Positions 18,832-27,287 of a stretch of 64,000 nucleotides of DNA are shown piece by piece. A program made the translations under genes and the position numbers. The notes under the pieces were generated by a model, which was given only the letters and a program-made list of their open reading frames with translations, was not told the origin of the DNA and searched no databases. How positions within the stretch are numbered: the stretch's first letter is position 1; the number at the start of each line of letters is the position of its first letter. Source of the stretch: Hymenobacter metallilatus (GTDB taxonomy: Bacteria; Bacteroidota; Bacteroidia; Cytophagales; Hymenobacteraceae). The stretch covers positions 62,001 through 126,000 of the forward strand of contig NZ_RWIS01000002.1 of assembly GCF_003944705.1 (NCBI RefSeq). The letters are read 5' to 3'.

Positions 18832-21104
18832 GCGTCGGAGGGGGTGGTCGTAAAATGGGGGTGCAAATTTACGAGAACCTTTTCCGGCGTCATAGGAGCG
18901 GAGAAAGAAATAGTGGAATTGGGGTTGAATGCCCGCACCGCGTCGCGCAACGCGAAGTAGGCCCCGATGCCGTACATCAGGGGCGGCTCGCCCACGGCCT
19001 TGGAGCGCATGATGGCCCGGGAGTGGCCCGGCGTATCCAGGAAGTGCACGTCCAGCACCTTGGGCACCGAGTACAGGTCCGGAATTTTGTAGGCATTGAG
19101 GGAGTTGCTCAGCAGGCGGCCTTCGTTGTTGTACACCAACTCCTCCAGCGTCATCCAGCCAATGCCCTGCACCGCGCCGCCCTCAATCTGGCCCCGGTCC
19201 ACCTGGGGGTTCAGGCTCTGGCCGAAGTCGTGGGCAATCTGTACGGCTTCTACCTCGTAGGTGCCCCGGCGGCAATCTACCTGCACGGTGGTCAGAGCCG
19301 TGCCGTACACGTGGTAGGCGAAGGGGTAACCCTGGTTGGTAGTAGCATCGAAATGCAGGTCGGGCGTGGCGTAGTGGGCGTTTTCGGAAAGGTTCACGCG
19401 CTGCCAGTACGCCGCCGAAACCAACTTCTCCCAGGTAGTATCGGCGGGTTTGCCGGCGGCCAGCACCTGCTCGTTTTCGATGTGCAGGCCTTCGTAGTTC
19501 AGGCGCAGCTCCGTGGAAGCCAGCCGCAGCAGCCGTTCCCGCAACGCCAGGCAGGCCAGCTCGGTGGCTTTGCCGTTGAGGTCGGCGGTGGCGGAAGCGG
19601 CTGAGGGGGAAGTGTTGGCCACGCGGGTGGTGTTGGTGCTTTCCACCTTGATGCGGCCGATGCCAATACCCAGGGTGCGGGCGGCCACCTGGGCAATTTT
19701 GGTGTTCACGCCCTGGCCCATTTCCACGGCCCCGGTGCTCACGCCCACCGAGCCATCGGTGTAGATGTGCACCAGCGCCCGGGCCTGGTTCATGGCGGTT
19801 TTGGTGAACGAAATGCCGAAGCAGATGGGCATGACAGCCAGGCCCTTCTTCTGCCAGCGGTGCTGCTGGTTAAACTCATCTACTTCCCGGCGGCGGGCCG
19901 GCAGGTTGAATAGCTCGGCGGCCGTGTCCCAGGCCTGCTCGGCGTGGCAGCCCTCGGCGGGCTGGCGGTACGGAAACAGGTCTCCCTCGCGCAGCAGGTT
20001 GCGCCGCTGAATATCGGTGGCCGCCAGGCCCATCCGCTCCGCCGCGCAGGCAATGGCCGACTCTATTACAAACATGCCCTGCGGCCCCCCAAACCCCCGA
20101 AAGGCGGTATTGGGCGGCAGGTTGGTGCGGCAGCTGTAGGCCGTGGCCGTTACGTTCGGAATAAAATAGGTGTTGGTGCTGTGAAACAGGGTGCGCTCCA
20201 GCACGGCCGGCGACAAATCGGCCGCCGCGCCCCCATTCTGGTAGAACGTCACCTCGTAGGCCACAATCTTCAGGTCGGCATCCAGCCCGATTTTGAAGTC
20301 GGAGGAGTAGGGGTGGCGCTTGCCGGTCATGCGCATATCGGCCATGCGGTCCAGCACCAGCTTTACGGGGCGGCGGGCCACAAAGGCCCCCAGCGCGGCC
20401 AGGGCGCCCCAGGGGGTAGCCTGGTCCTCTTTGCCCCCGAAACCGCCGCCCAGGCGCGTAACGTCCACTTCTACCTGGTGCATGCCCAGGCCCAGCACGT
20501 GGGCCGTGTGGCGCTGCACGGCCGTGGGGCCCTGGGTAGAGGAAACGATGCGCACTCCGCCCATTTCCGTGGGAAAGGCATAAGCACCCTGAGTTTCGAT
20601 GTACAGGTGCTCCTGCCCGCCTGATTCGGCCACGCCCTCAAATACATGGGTGCAGCTGGCCCAGGTTGCGCCGGAGTCGCCGATGCGGAAGGTGCGGGGC
20701 GGTACCAGCAGCTCGCCCTGGGCAGCGGCTACGCGCGGGTCTACAATGATGGGCAGGGGCTCCACCTCCACGCGCACATGGGCCAGGGCTGCGTGAGCCG
20801 CGTGCTCACTTTCGGCCAGCACCAACGCCACCGGCTGGCCCCGGAAGTGGACGTGGCCCTCAGCCAGCAACGGCTCATCGGGCACGATGCCGCCAATTTG
20901 GTTTTCACCGGGAATATCCTGAGCCGTGAGTACGTGCACTACGCCGGGCAGGGCCAGGGCCGCCGTGGCATCAATGCTCAGCAGCCGGCCGTGCGCCACC
21001 GCCGACTCCACCACGGCCGCATACAGGGTGCCGTGCTGCACCGGCACATCATCCAAATACTGGGATTCGCCGCGTACGTGGCGGTTAGGGTCGAGGTGGT
21101 TCAC
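18780..21104 (-). CDS. xdhB: Xanthine dehydrogenase, molybdopterin-binding subunit
   Basis: 774 aa from a GTG start. It oxidises hypoxanthine/xanthine with XdhA. The aldehyde-oxidase a/b hammerhead is at about 15-120 (HVRGESQYLDDVPV, GVVHVLTAQDIPGENQIGG). The Mo-pterin domains carry LGGGFGGKEDQ, NTAFRGFGGPQGM (with the substrate-binding Arg), GAVEMGQGVNTKIAQVAA and the catalytic Glu in SKAVGEPPLMYG. The in-frame extension upstream of 21104 is a Cys/Pro/Ser-rich shadow of xdhA and has been left out. The C-terminal about 25 residues after the usual family end come from overlap with the next gene. It follows xdhA after 127 bp that hold a small hairpin. Confidence 0.9.
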   Translation of the reverse strand: MNHLDPNRHVRGESQYLDDVPVQHGTLYAAVVESAVAHGRLLSIDATAALALPGVVHVLTAQDIPGENQIGGIVPDEPLLAEGHVHFRGQPVALVLAESEHAAHAALAHVRVEVEPLPIIVDPRVAAAQGELLVPPRTFRIGDSGATWASCTHVFEGVAESGGQEHLYIETQGAYAFPTEMGGVRIVSSTQGPTAVQRHTAHVLGLGMHQVEVDVTRLGGGFGGKEDQATPWGALAALGAFVARRPVKLVLDRMADMRMTGKRHPYSSDFKIGLDADLKIVAYEVTFYQNGGAAADLSPAVLERTLFHSTNTYFIPNVTATAYSCRTNLPPNTAFRGFGGPQGMFVIESAIACAAERMGLAATDIQRRNLLREGDLFPYRQPAEGCHAEQAWDTAAELFNLPARRREVDEFNQQHRWQKKGLAVMPICFGISFTKTAMNQARALVHIYTDGSVGVSTGAVEMGQGVNTKIAQVAARTLGIGIGRIKVESTNTTRVANTSPSAASATADLNGKATELACLALRERLLRLASTELRLNYEGLHIENEQVLAAGKPADTTWEKLVSAAYWQRVNLSENAHYATPDLHFDATTNQGYPFAYHVYGTALTTVQVDCRRGTYEVEAVQIAHDFGQSLNPQVDRGQIEGGAVQGIGWMTLEELVYNNEGRLLSNSLNAYKIPDLYSVPKVLDVHFLDTPGHSRAIMRSKAVGEPPLMYGIGAYFALRDAVRAFNPNSTISFSAPMTPEKVLVNLHPHFTTTPSDAWNSPAPLTSVTTSAAS

Positions 21105-21210
21105 GGGAGCAGTAACGTAGTGAATGAGTGAATGAGTGGGGCAGAACGGCGGATAATTGTCATGCCGAACGAAGGGAGGACTGACAGTACTTGCGGGCCG
21201 TCCGACGATT

Positions 21211-21232
21211 GAGACGCGAAGTGTCGCGTCTC
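21211..21232. repeat. Perfect hairpin at xdhA-xdhB junction
   Basis: A 9-bp perfect stem (21211-21219 with 21224-21232) with AGTG loop. It touches the xdhA stop codon. The adjacent CATGCCGAACGAAGG text (about 21161-21175) resembles Bacteroidota intergenic repeats. It may act as an mRNA-stabilising or attenuating element between the two subunit genes. Confidence 0.45.
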
Positions 21233-22701
21233 TACAGCTGTTCTTCGGTGAGGAGGCCGGTTTCCACGAAGTGCGCTTCCAGCAGCTGGTGCAGCAGCAG
21301 GCGCTTGTACTGCTCGGTACCGCGCACGTCGCTGATGGGGCTGATTTCCTGCTGGGCCAGCTCCTGAGCCCGGCGCAAGGCTTCCACGGTAGCGGGCTGG
21401 CCGACGAGCGACTCGGCGGCCCGGGGCAGCAGCATGGGCGTGGGTCCCACACCCCCGGCCGAGAGCCGCGCCTCCCGGATAACGCCCGCTTCCAGGCGCA
21501 GCCAGATGGCCGTATTCACGCTGGCAATATCCAGGTGGGTGCGCTTGGATACCTTCTCGAAGTTAAAGGCGTCGGTGGAGGCCGGGGCCTCGAACCGGAT
21601 TTCGGTTACCTGCTCGTCGGCGGTTTTCGCCAGCTGCTTGTAGCCTTGGTACAGCTCAGTAAGCGGCAGCGTGCGGTGCCGGCCGGCGGCATTCTGTAGT
21701 TCAATTTCCGCGCCCAGGGCCAGGAACAGAATCGTCAGGTCGCCGATGGGGGAGGCGTTGATGAAGTTGCCGGCCACGGTGCCCATCTGGCGGATGGGCG
21801 TGCTGCTGACCAGCTTCAGGTAGCGCGGCAGCTGCGGCAGCGCCGCCAGCATCACCTCCGATTCCAGCAGCTGCTGGGCCGTGGTGGCCGCCCCCAGCAC
21901 AATTGTATTGCCCTCCTGCCGGATGCCGCGCAGCTGCGGCTGGCTGTAGAGCAGCTGCACCGGCGTGGCCCGCAGGTGCTCGGGCTGCTGCACCAGCAAA
22001 TCGGTGCCGCCGCCCAAGATGCGGGCCCGTACGGCCGCCTGGGTGTCAATTCCGTTGGAAGTGGCCGCTGGGGCAGTGGTTTCGGAGCCGCCGGTGGCAG
22101 CGGCCGTGGCGGCGCTGTGCAGGGCCTGCAGCTTGCCGGGCATATCGGCGAAATACCGGGGCACGTAGCCCTGCTCTGCCAGCCAGGCCAGCGGAGCAGC
22201 GGCCGGCCGCGCCTGCAGCTGCTCCTGCAACTGGGTGGCGGCCCGCTCCAGGCTTTTATAGCCCGTACAGCGGCAGATGTTTCCATCAATAGAAGCCCGC
22301 ACGCTGGCCTCAGTGCTGGGCCGGGTGCTGAGGGCGTGGCCGGTAAGGCTCATTACGAAACCTACCGTGCAAAACCCACACTGGGAGCCGCCCTCCTGCA
22401 CAATGGCCTGCTGCACCGGCGTAAGGCCGCCCCGGGCCTGATTGATGCCCTCTACCGTAACCACGTGCTTGCCGTGGGCATTGCCCAACGGGGTAAGGCA
22501 GGAGGTCATGGACTGATACTGCACAGTTTCGCCGGCCGCATCTACCTCGCCTACCAGCACCGTACACGCTCCGCAGTCACCCTCGCGGCAGCCAATTTTA
22601 GTGCCCTTCAGATGCTGATGGTAACGCACGAAATCGAGCAGGGTACTGCCGGCCGGCTGCGCGGTACGGATGAGCTGGTTATTAAGGTAAAACTGGAGCA
22701 T
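21232..22701 (-). CDS. xdhA: Xanthine dehydrogenase, iron-sulphur/FAD subunit
   Basis: 489 aa. The N-terminal plant-type [2Fe-2S] domain has GCREGDCGACTVLVGE (about 40-55). The [2Fe-2S]-binding helical domain has QCGFCTVGFVMSL and GNICRCTGYKSL. It is followed by an FAD-binding domain (LGGGTDLLV; GTVAGNFINASPIGDL) and the CO-dehydrogenase flavoprotein C-terminal domain. It passes electrons from the molybdenum site in XdhB to NAD+. The ATG at 22701 is the family-typical start (MLQFYLNNQ). First gene of the four-gene xdh set. Its stop codon abuts a hairpin. Confidence 0.92.
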   Translation of the reverse strand: MLQFYLNNQLIRTAQPAGSTLLDFVRYHQHLKGTKIGCREGDCGACTVLVGEVDAAGETVQYQSMTSCLTPLGNAHGKHVVTVEGINQARGGLTPVQQAIVQEGGSQCGFCTVGFVMSLTGHALSTRPSTEASVRASIDGNICRCTGYKSLERAATQLQEQLQARPAAAPLAWLAEQGYVPRYFADMPGKLQALHSAATAAATGGSETTAPAATSNGIDTQAAVRARILGGGTDLLVQQPEHLRATPVQLLYSQPQLRGIRQEGNTIVLGAATTAQQLLESEVMLAALPQLPRYLKLVSSTPIRQMGTVAGNFINASPIGDLTILFLALGAEIELQNAAGRHRTLPLTELYQGYKQLAKTADEQVTEIRFEAPASTDAFNFEKVSKRTHLDIASVNTAIWLRLEAGVIREARLSAGGVGPTPMLLPRAAESLVGQPATVEALRRAQELAQQEISPISDVRGTEQYKRLLLHQLLEAHFVETGLLTEEQL

Positions 22702-22854
22702 GGCAGGGCACAAATTCGGGAAGCAGAAGGGAAAGTTACAGCATTTTCGGCTCCCGGCGTAACAATTCGGTAACACAGCGCAAGCACCCGGGACGTCGGC
22801 GGTTTCACTGCCCACGCAAAAGCTTGGAGGGGTTAGTTCGACAGTTTTATTGCC

Positions 22855-24432
22855 TTAGCGCGTCAGAACTAGTTTTTGGGTCTGGCGGAAGGTGGGGGTT
22901 TGTAGCTGCAGCAGGTAAAGTCCGGCCGGAAGGTTATCGGTGGTCACCGGTACCTCGTGCGGACCAGCCCCAAACCGGCGGCCTTGCTCCAGACGGCGCA
23001 CCACGCGGCCCTGCAGGTCCGTGAGGGTAAGGGTAACCGGCTCGGCTCCGGCCAGGGCGAAGCCTACCGTAACCGGGCCCCGGCTGGCCGGGTTGGGGTA
23101 AATGGGGTACAGCTTCGACTCGGGCCGCCGCAGCAGCTCCCGCTCCGACTGCGCGCTGAGCACGATGCTTTCGTCGCCGGGGCGGTAGGGCACTATATCG
23201 AAATACACCACAAACATTTCGGCCGTAGTAGCCTCACCCCAGGTAATGGTTTGGGGCGGAAAGAAAGGGTTGCGCGGGTTGCTGCTGGTATTGTCGTAGG
23301 TGCCCTCGGCCACCAGGCGGGAGCCGGCCGGAATTTTCAGTAGTGAAGGAAACCGGTAGGCTCCCTGCCAGTTAAAGTCCCAGCTGTTGATTTTGAGGAG
23401 GCGAATAGTGTCGCCATTCGGTTTTAGGGCCCATATTTTCCAACTCTTTCCCAGCAGATGGGCGTGGGGCAGCACGCTCACCAGGCTCACATCAATGGGT
23501 ACGGCCAGCTCGGCCCGGAACATTTTCACGGTGTTGGCCGGCAGTACAAACGGCCCGTTCACCAGTTGCAGCGGCGTGAGCGGAAACGTCTGCACGGTGC
23601 GCTGCACGGGCTGCCGGCTGAAAAACACATTCACTACCGAAGAGTCGGTTTGGGTGAGGGCCGTGGGACCGTAATGCACCTGCACCAGAATGCTGCTGTT
23701 CTTGTAGAGTTTTTTGCCCAGGCCCGCCGGGTAGAAACGGGCCCGTGCCCCGGGCACCCAGCCGGCCCAGTTATCCTCGGTGGGCGAAAAGCCGAAGCCC
23801 CCAAAGCGCGTGTAGCCGTAGCCGGGGTCGGCGGCGTCCCACTGCTGGCCGCGCTGGGTGGTATCCTGGCCCAGAATGGCGTGGTGGGTGATGCGCTTGT
23901 TGCCGGCCCGGAACTCCACGGCCGCCACCTCACGGGTTTGCGCCAGGCGGGTAGGCAGCACGAATACCCGGTACATATCCTGCATGTTGCCCTGGTGGGT
24001 GAAACGCTGGGCCATGGGCACCACCAAGTCGGGCGTACCTAGCTGGGAGCCGCTGGGGAAGGTAGGCAGGGCTGGCTCCAGGGCCGGATTTCCCTGAGGC
24101 ATTCCCCCGTCTACCCAATCCCGGATCTGCTGAATCTGGGCGGTAGTCAGCGTGTTTTCGTCCAGAAAGTGAGTGTACTGCGGGTCGGCTTTCCAGGGCG
24201 GCATGTACCGGATGCCGGTTACAAACTTGATGGTCTGGCCGTGGCTGGCCACCTCCTGGTAGCTGGTCAGCGGAAACGGAGCTACCTCGCCGGCCCGGTG
24301 GCAGGGCGTGCAGTGCGCGTACACGATGGGCGCAATATGCTCACTGTAGTTCAGGGCCTGTGGGGCCTGGGCCGCGGCCAGCGCCGGCAGTAGGAAAAAA
24401 GCCGAAAACAGGGCAGAGAAGATGTGCTTCAT
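22855..24432 (-). CDS. Haem-c/PHM-type copper monooxygenase-like protein with T9SS sorting domain
   Basis: 525 aa. The signal peptide ends near LAAAQA. A short cytochrome-like N-terminal part carries one CxxCH haem motif (CTPCH, about residue 41) and a typical Met motif region (YMPPWKAD). The middle resembles the copper type II ascorbate-dependent monooxygenase (peptidylglycine alpha-hydroxylating type) fold, with histidines in RITHHAILG (about 180) and LPHAHLLGKSWK (about 330). The last about 75 residues are a T9SS type A domain starting YPIYPNPAS. It is probably a secreted, surface-attached redox enzyme; the substrate is unknown. It is 22 bp downstream of a redoxin gene, so co-expressed with it. 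Confidence 0.78.
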   Translation of the reverse strand: MKHIFSALFSAFFLLPALAAAQAPQALNYSEHIAPIVYAHCTPCHRAGEVAPFPLTSYQEVASHGQTIKFVTGIRYMPPWKADPQYTHFLDENTLTTAQIQQIRDWVDGGMPQGNPALEPALPTFPSGSQLGTPDLVVPMAQRFTHQGNMQDMYRVFVLPTRLAQTREVAAVEFRAGNKRITHHAILGQDTTQRGQQWDAADPGYGYTRFGGFGFSPTEDNWAGWVPGARARFYPAGLGKKLYKNSSILVQVHYGPTALTQTDSSVVNVFFSRQPVQRTVQTFPLTPLQLVNGPFVLPANTVKMFRAELAVPIDVSLVSVLPHAHLLGKSWKIWALKPNGDTIRLLKINSWDFNWQGAYRFPSLLKIPAGSRLVAEGTYDNTSSNPRNPFFPPQTITWGEATTAEMFVVYFDIVPYRPGDESIVLSAQSERELLRRPESKLYPIYPNPASRGPVTVGFALAGAEPVTLTLTDLQGRVVRRLEQGRRFGAGPHEVPVTTDNLPAGLYLLQLQTPTFRQTQKLVLTR

Positions 24433-24454
24433 ACAACAGAATAGACCAGAGAAA

Positions 24455-24991
24455 TCAACGGTTAATCAGGCAACCCACGGCTTCCGTGCGTGCCACAGCC
24501 ACCCGGCGGCCGGCTGTTAGGGCCGCCAGCGCGTCGCGCAGCTCCTGGTGCTGCACCACGGTACGGCGCTGGCCCAGGGCCGCGTACCCATCATCAATGC
24601 GGCCCTGGTATAGCACCTGGCCCTCGGGCCCGGCTACCACTACCTCGGGCGTGGTGCGGGCCTGAAACCGGCGCGTAAGCAGCTGGCCCTCGTCGGGGCG
24701 CAGGGGGAATGGAAGGGCGTACTGCTGCTGAAACAGCACAATATCGGCGGGCCGCACATGGGTTCCGGGAAACACGCCCACAAACTGCACGCCCCGCGCA
24801 GCATAAGTAGCGTGCAGCTGGCGCAGCGTGAGGGTAGCCGCCTGGCAGATGGGGCAGGTATCGGAGAGAAACACGTATACCGTGGCCGTAGTGGCCGCTT
24901 TGGGTGGGGCCGCCCTGGTAAAGCCACCCGGCAGCAACCCCGCCAGCACCAGCCACCACATGCAAAAAAGACGAGAGTAACGTGCTGCCAT
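24455..24991 (-). CDS. Exported thioredoxin/redoxin-fold protein
   Basis: 178 aa. The signal/anchor segment is LFCMWWLVLAGLLPGG. The thioredoxin-like core has the active-site CxxC as DTCPICQ (about residue 48), VQFVGVFPG and the cis-Pro motif TTPEVVV. It ends in GCLINR, a tail I associate with redoxins linked to haem-c/copper monooxygenase proteins. The probable job is electron transfer or disulphide chemistry for the protein encoded 22 bp downstream, such as copper or haem maturation (inference). The ATG at 24991 is used; an in-frame start 69 bp upstream adds a non-signal-like extension. Confidence 0.75.
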   Translation of the reverse strand: MAARYSRLFCMWWLVLAGLLPGGFTRAAPPKAATTATVYVFLSDTCPICQAATLTLRQLHATYAARGVQFVGVFPGTHVRPADIVLFQQQYALPFPLRPDEGQLLTRRFQARTTPEVVVAGPEGQVLYQGRIDDGYAALGQRRTVVQHQELRDALAALTAGRRVAVARTEAVGCLINR

Positions 24992-25182
24992 GCAACGGGA
25001 TAAGAAAGAATGGAAGGTAATAAAACTACCCGTGCGGATGCAACGCCCAGTACGGGGCATTGAGTTCAGCTGTATCCCAAGGGGAATTTATTTGCGGGAA
25101 GCGTTGCGACGGATTCCCTACTTTCGGCCCGGTTTTGGCCTGGGGGCAGTTTCCGCTCCATTGCTTCAATATAGTCTATCAG

Positions 25183-26112
25183 ATGAACCACGTTTTCTTA
25201 TTACGCGCCGTCCTGAGCCTACTGGCTGGCGCAAGCTTGTTGTTTTCCGCCTCCTGCACTGCGCCCCGCGCTATTGTAAGCACCGGCAAGGTGACGCCCC
25301 GCGGCGAGTTCAAGGTGGGTGGCAATATGGCCTTCAACGTGCCCACCGAAACCCTGAGTAAAACCGGTTCGGCGCTGCTGGAAGCGGCCAAGTCAGCGGC
25401 CAACAAGGACACCATCCGCTACAACCAAACCATCGAGAAGCTGCAGATTGGGGCCCTGGCCTACGTGCTGGACCCCGTGCGCCCCACTTCCGACCTCTAT
25501 ATCCGCTACGGGGTTATCGACCGGCTGGACGTGGGCTACAAGTACGGCTTCGGCTCGCACGTATTCGACGCCATGTACCAGTTTCTGGGCCCCGTGGGTA
25601 CGCCCGAAAGCCCGGGCAGTGGGGCCGCTGGTGCCACCTACGGCAGCATTGGGGTGCAGTTTGCCACGCAGCGCAGCAAACTGCCCAGCATTCCGTTTCT
25701 GGAAGATGTCACCACGTTTCTGGGCTTTGAGGCCAGCCGCCACGACCTGATTATCCCGCTGGTGTTCAGCAAGTCGTTGGGAGCGGAGGAAGAGGTTGGG
25801 GCCATTTCCTACGGCGTAGTATACGCGCATAGCTTCTTCAAATACGGGTTTCAGCCCCGCAACCTGTTTGATACAGCCGGTCGGCTGGCTCTGCCTGCTT
25901 TGCCCTCGGCCCGGCGCAATTTTGGCTCCTATGGTGCTTTCTTCAACGCCAAGCTGGGCTACCGCTACGTCTACTTCATTCCGGCCCTGTCGGTATACTA
26001 CCAGAACTACGGCGAGTATCAGCTGCTGAACAACAAAACCGCCAAGCTCAGCGGTCTGACCTTCATTCCGAGCCTGGGCCTGCAGTTCCGTATTCCGACC
26101 ACGCGCCGGTAA
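25183..26112 (+). CDS. Exported lipoprotein, beta-rich, function unknown
   Basis: 309 aa. The signal peptide with lipobox LFSASC (Cys at about 24) indicates a lipoprotein. The mature part alternates polar and aromatic residues in short strands (YIRYGVIDRLDVGYKYGFGSH, GAFFNAKLGYRYVYFIPALSVYYQNYG). This is reminiscent of a small outer-membrane beta-barrel or porin-like protein. No family is recognised. It ends with an Arg tail (RIPTTRR). A hairpin with a 13-bp stem follows the stop, so it is probably monocistronic. Confidence 0.75.
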   Translation: MNHVFLLRAVLSLLAGASLLFSASCTAPRAIVSTGKVTPRGEFKVGGNMAFNVPTETLSKTGSALLEAAKSAANKDTIRYNQTIEKLQIGALAYVLDPVRPTSDLYIRYGVIDRLDVGYKYGFGSHVFDAMYQFLGPVGTPESPGSGAAGATYGSIGVQFATQRSKLPSIPFLEDVTTFLGFEASRHDLIIPLVFSKSLGAEEEVGAISYGVVYAHSFFKYGFQPRNLFDTAGRLALPALPSARRNFGSYGAFFNAKLGYRYVYFIPALSVYYQNYGEYQLLNNKTAKLSGLTFIPSLGLQFRIPTTRR

Positions 26113-26166
26113 GCCGCCGCCCGCGGTGGCGCTTGTTTCCGACGGAAAAGCCGGCCCTATTTTTTG

Positions 26167-26195
26167 CAGCCCGCTGTGCAGCGCACGGCGGGCTG
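26167..26195 (+). terminator. Terminator-like hairpin after lipoprotein gene
   Basis: A 13-bp stem (26167-26179 with 26183-26195, one G-T pair), AGC loop, followed by TTT. It lies 54 bp after the lipoprotein stop. Confidence 0.6.
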
Positions 26196-26263
26196 TTTCG
26201 TAAGTTGTCAGTAGGGCGGCCCGGGCGGGCGGCTGGTCAGCTATTCTTGTTACTGCATCCCTT

Positions 26264-27187
26264 ATGAGCCTTTTTACTATGCTACACCTACACCGGGCCG
26301 CCGGTAGCCTGCCAGGCGCACTGTTGGTGCTGGCGGCCGTGCCCACCCGCGCTCAGGCCGTCTGCGACCCGCCGGCCAGCCTAACAGCCGACAGCATTGC
26401 CTATTACCAGGCTGTAGTGCGCTGGCCAGCCGCGGCGGGCACGGGTACCTACCTGGTAAGTGTGCAGCCCGGCAACCAGACCTATACCGTAGCCGCTACT
26501 GCCCGCCGCATCCGGCTGAGCCTGAGTCCGGAAACCACCTATACCGTGCGCGTGGCCCGCCACTGCACCAACGGTCTGACCTCAGCGGCCGCGCAGGTGG
26601 GCTTCACTACGCCCGGTTACTGCGGCGGCCCCAACGACGTGCAGCCCACCCAGATAGGTGCTACCGAAGCCACCATTATATTCGGGCTGGCCCCCGGCTC
26701 CGTGCGCGACTACACCGTGGAGCTACGCGCCGTGCAGCCCGGCGTGGGGGCGGCTCTGGTGCGCACCTACACCGTAACCAGCTCGCCCTTATTGCTTACG
26801 GGCCTCACGCCCGCAACCCTCTACGATGTAACCTTCTTCACCAACTGCACCAACGGCGTCATTTCCGGCGGTACGGGCGGCGCGGGCCTGCCGTTCCGGA
26901 CGCTGGCTCTGGCTACAGCGGCATTGGCTCCGGTGGCCGGACAGCTGGAGGTATACCCCAACCCAACCCAGGGCAGCTGCACGGTGCGGCTGCCTGCCCC
27001 GGCTCCCGCCGGTCGGCTGCATATTTGCCTGCTGGATGCCGCCGGCCGGATGCTGTACTTGCAGCCGCTGACCAGTGGCGTGCAGCAGGCAGTGGTGCCG
27101 CTGCCCCCGGTGGCGGCCGGGCTGTATCTGTTGCAGGTGCGCGGGGCGGGTGGCTACGTGGTGTCGCGGCGGCTGGCTCTGCGCTAG
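26264..27187 (+). CDS. Fibronectin type III-like protein with T9SS sorting domain
   Basis: 307 aa. The signal peptide ends near AQA; two starts (26264, 26279) are possible. Two FN3-like repeats follow: the first with RWPAAAGTGTYLVSV and TTYTVRVARHCTNG, the second with TEATIIFGLAPGSVRDYTVEL and TLYDVTFFTNCTNG. Each repeat keeps a Cys before the Thr-Asn. The C-terminal type A sorting domain begins VYPNPTQGS and ends SRRLALR. It is presumably displayed on the cell surface via T9SS as an adhesin-like protein; no enzymatic domain is present. Confidence 0.8.
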   Translation: MSLFTMLHLHRAAGSLPGALLVLAAVPTRAQAVCDPPASLTADSIAYYQAVVRWPAAAGTGTYLVSVQPGNQTYTVAATARRIRLSLSPETTYTVRVARHCTNGLTSAAAQVGFTTPGYCGGPNDVQPTQIGATEATIIFGLAPGSVRDYTVELRAVQPGVGAALVRTYTVTSSPLLLTGLTPATLYDVTFFTNCTNGVISGGTGGAGLPFRTLALATAALAPVAGQLEVYPNPTQGSCTVRLPAPAPAGRLHICLLDAAGRMLYLQPLTSGVQQAVVPLPPVAAGLYLLQVRGAGGYVVSRRLALR

Positions 27188-27287
27188 CCGCCGGGGCTGC
27201 CAGCTCGGCTTGGGGCTGGTCGGGCCCGGCGTTGTACCTTGGGCCGGTTCCCGGTTTTCTTTTCCTGCTTGATTACGCTCCTCTACA

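Noticed and set aside
21105..21452. Upstream extension of xdhB giving an 890-residue protein
   Set aside because: The extra residues are Cys/Pro/Ser-rich, are read from the xdhA 3' region in another frame and precede the usual family start; the GTG at 21104 gives a normal length.
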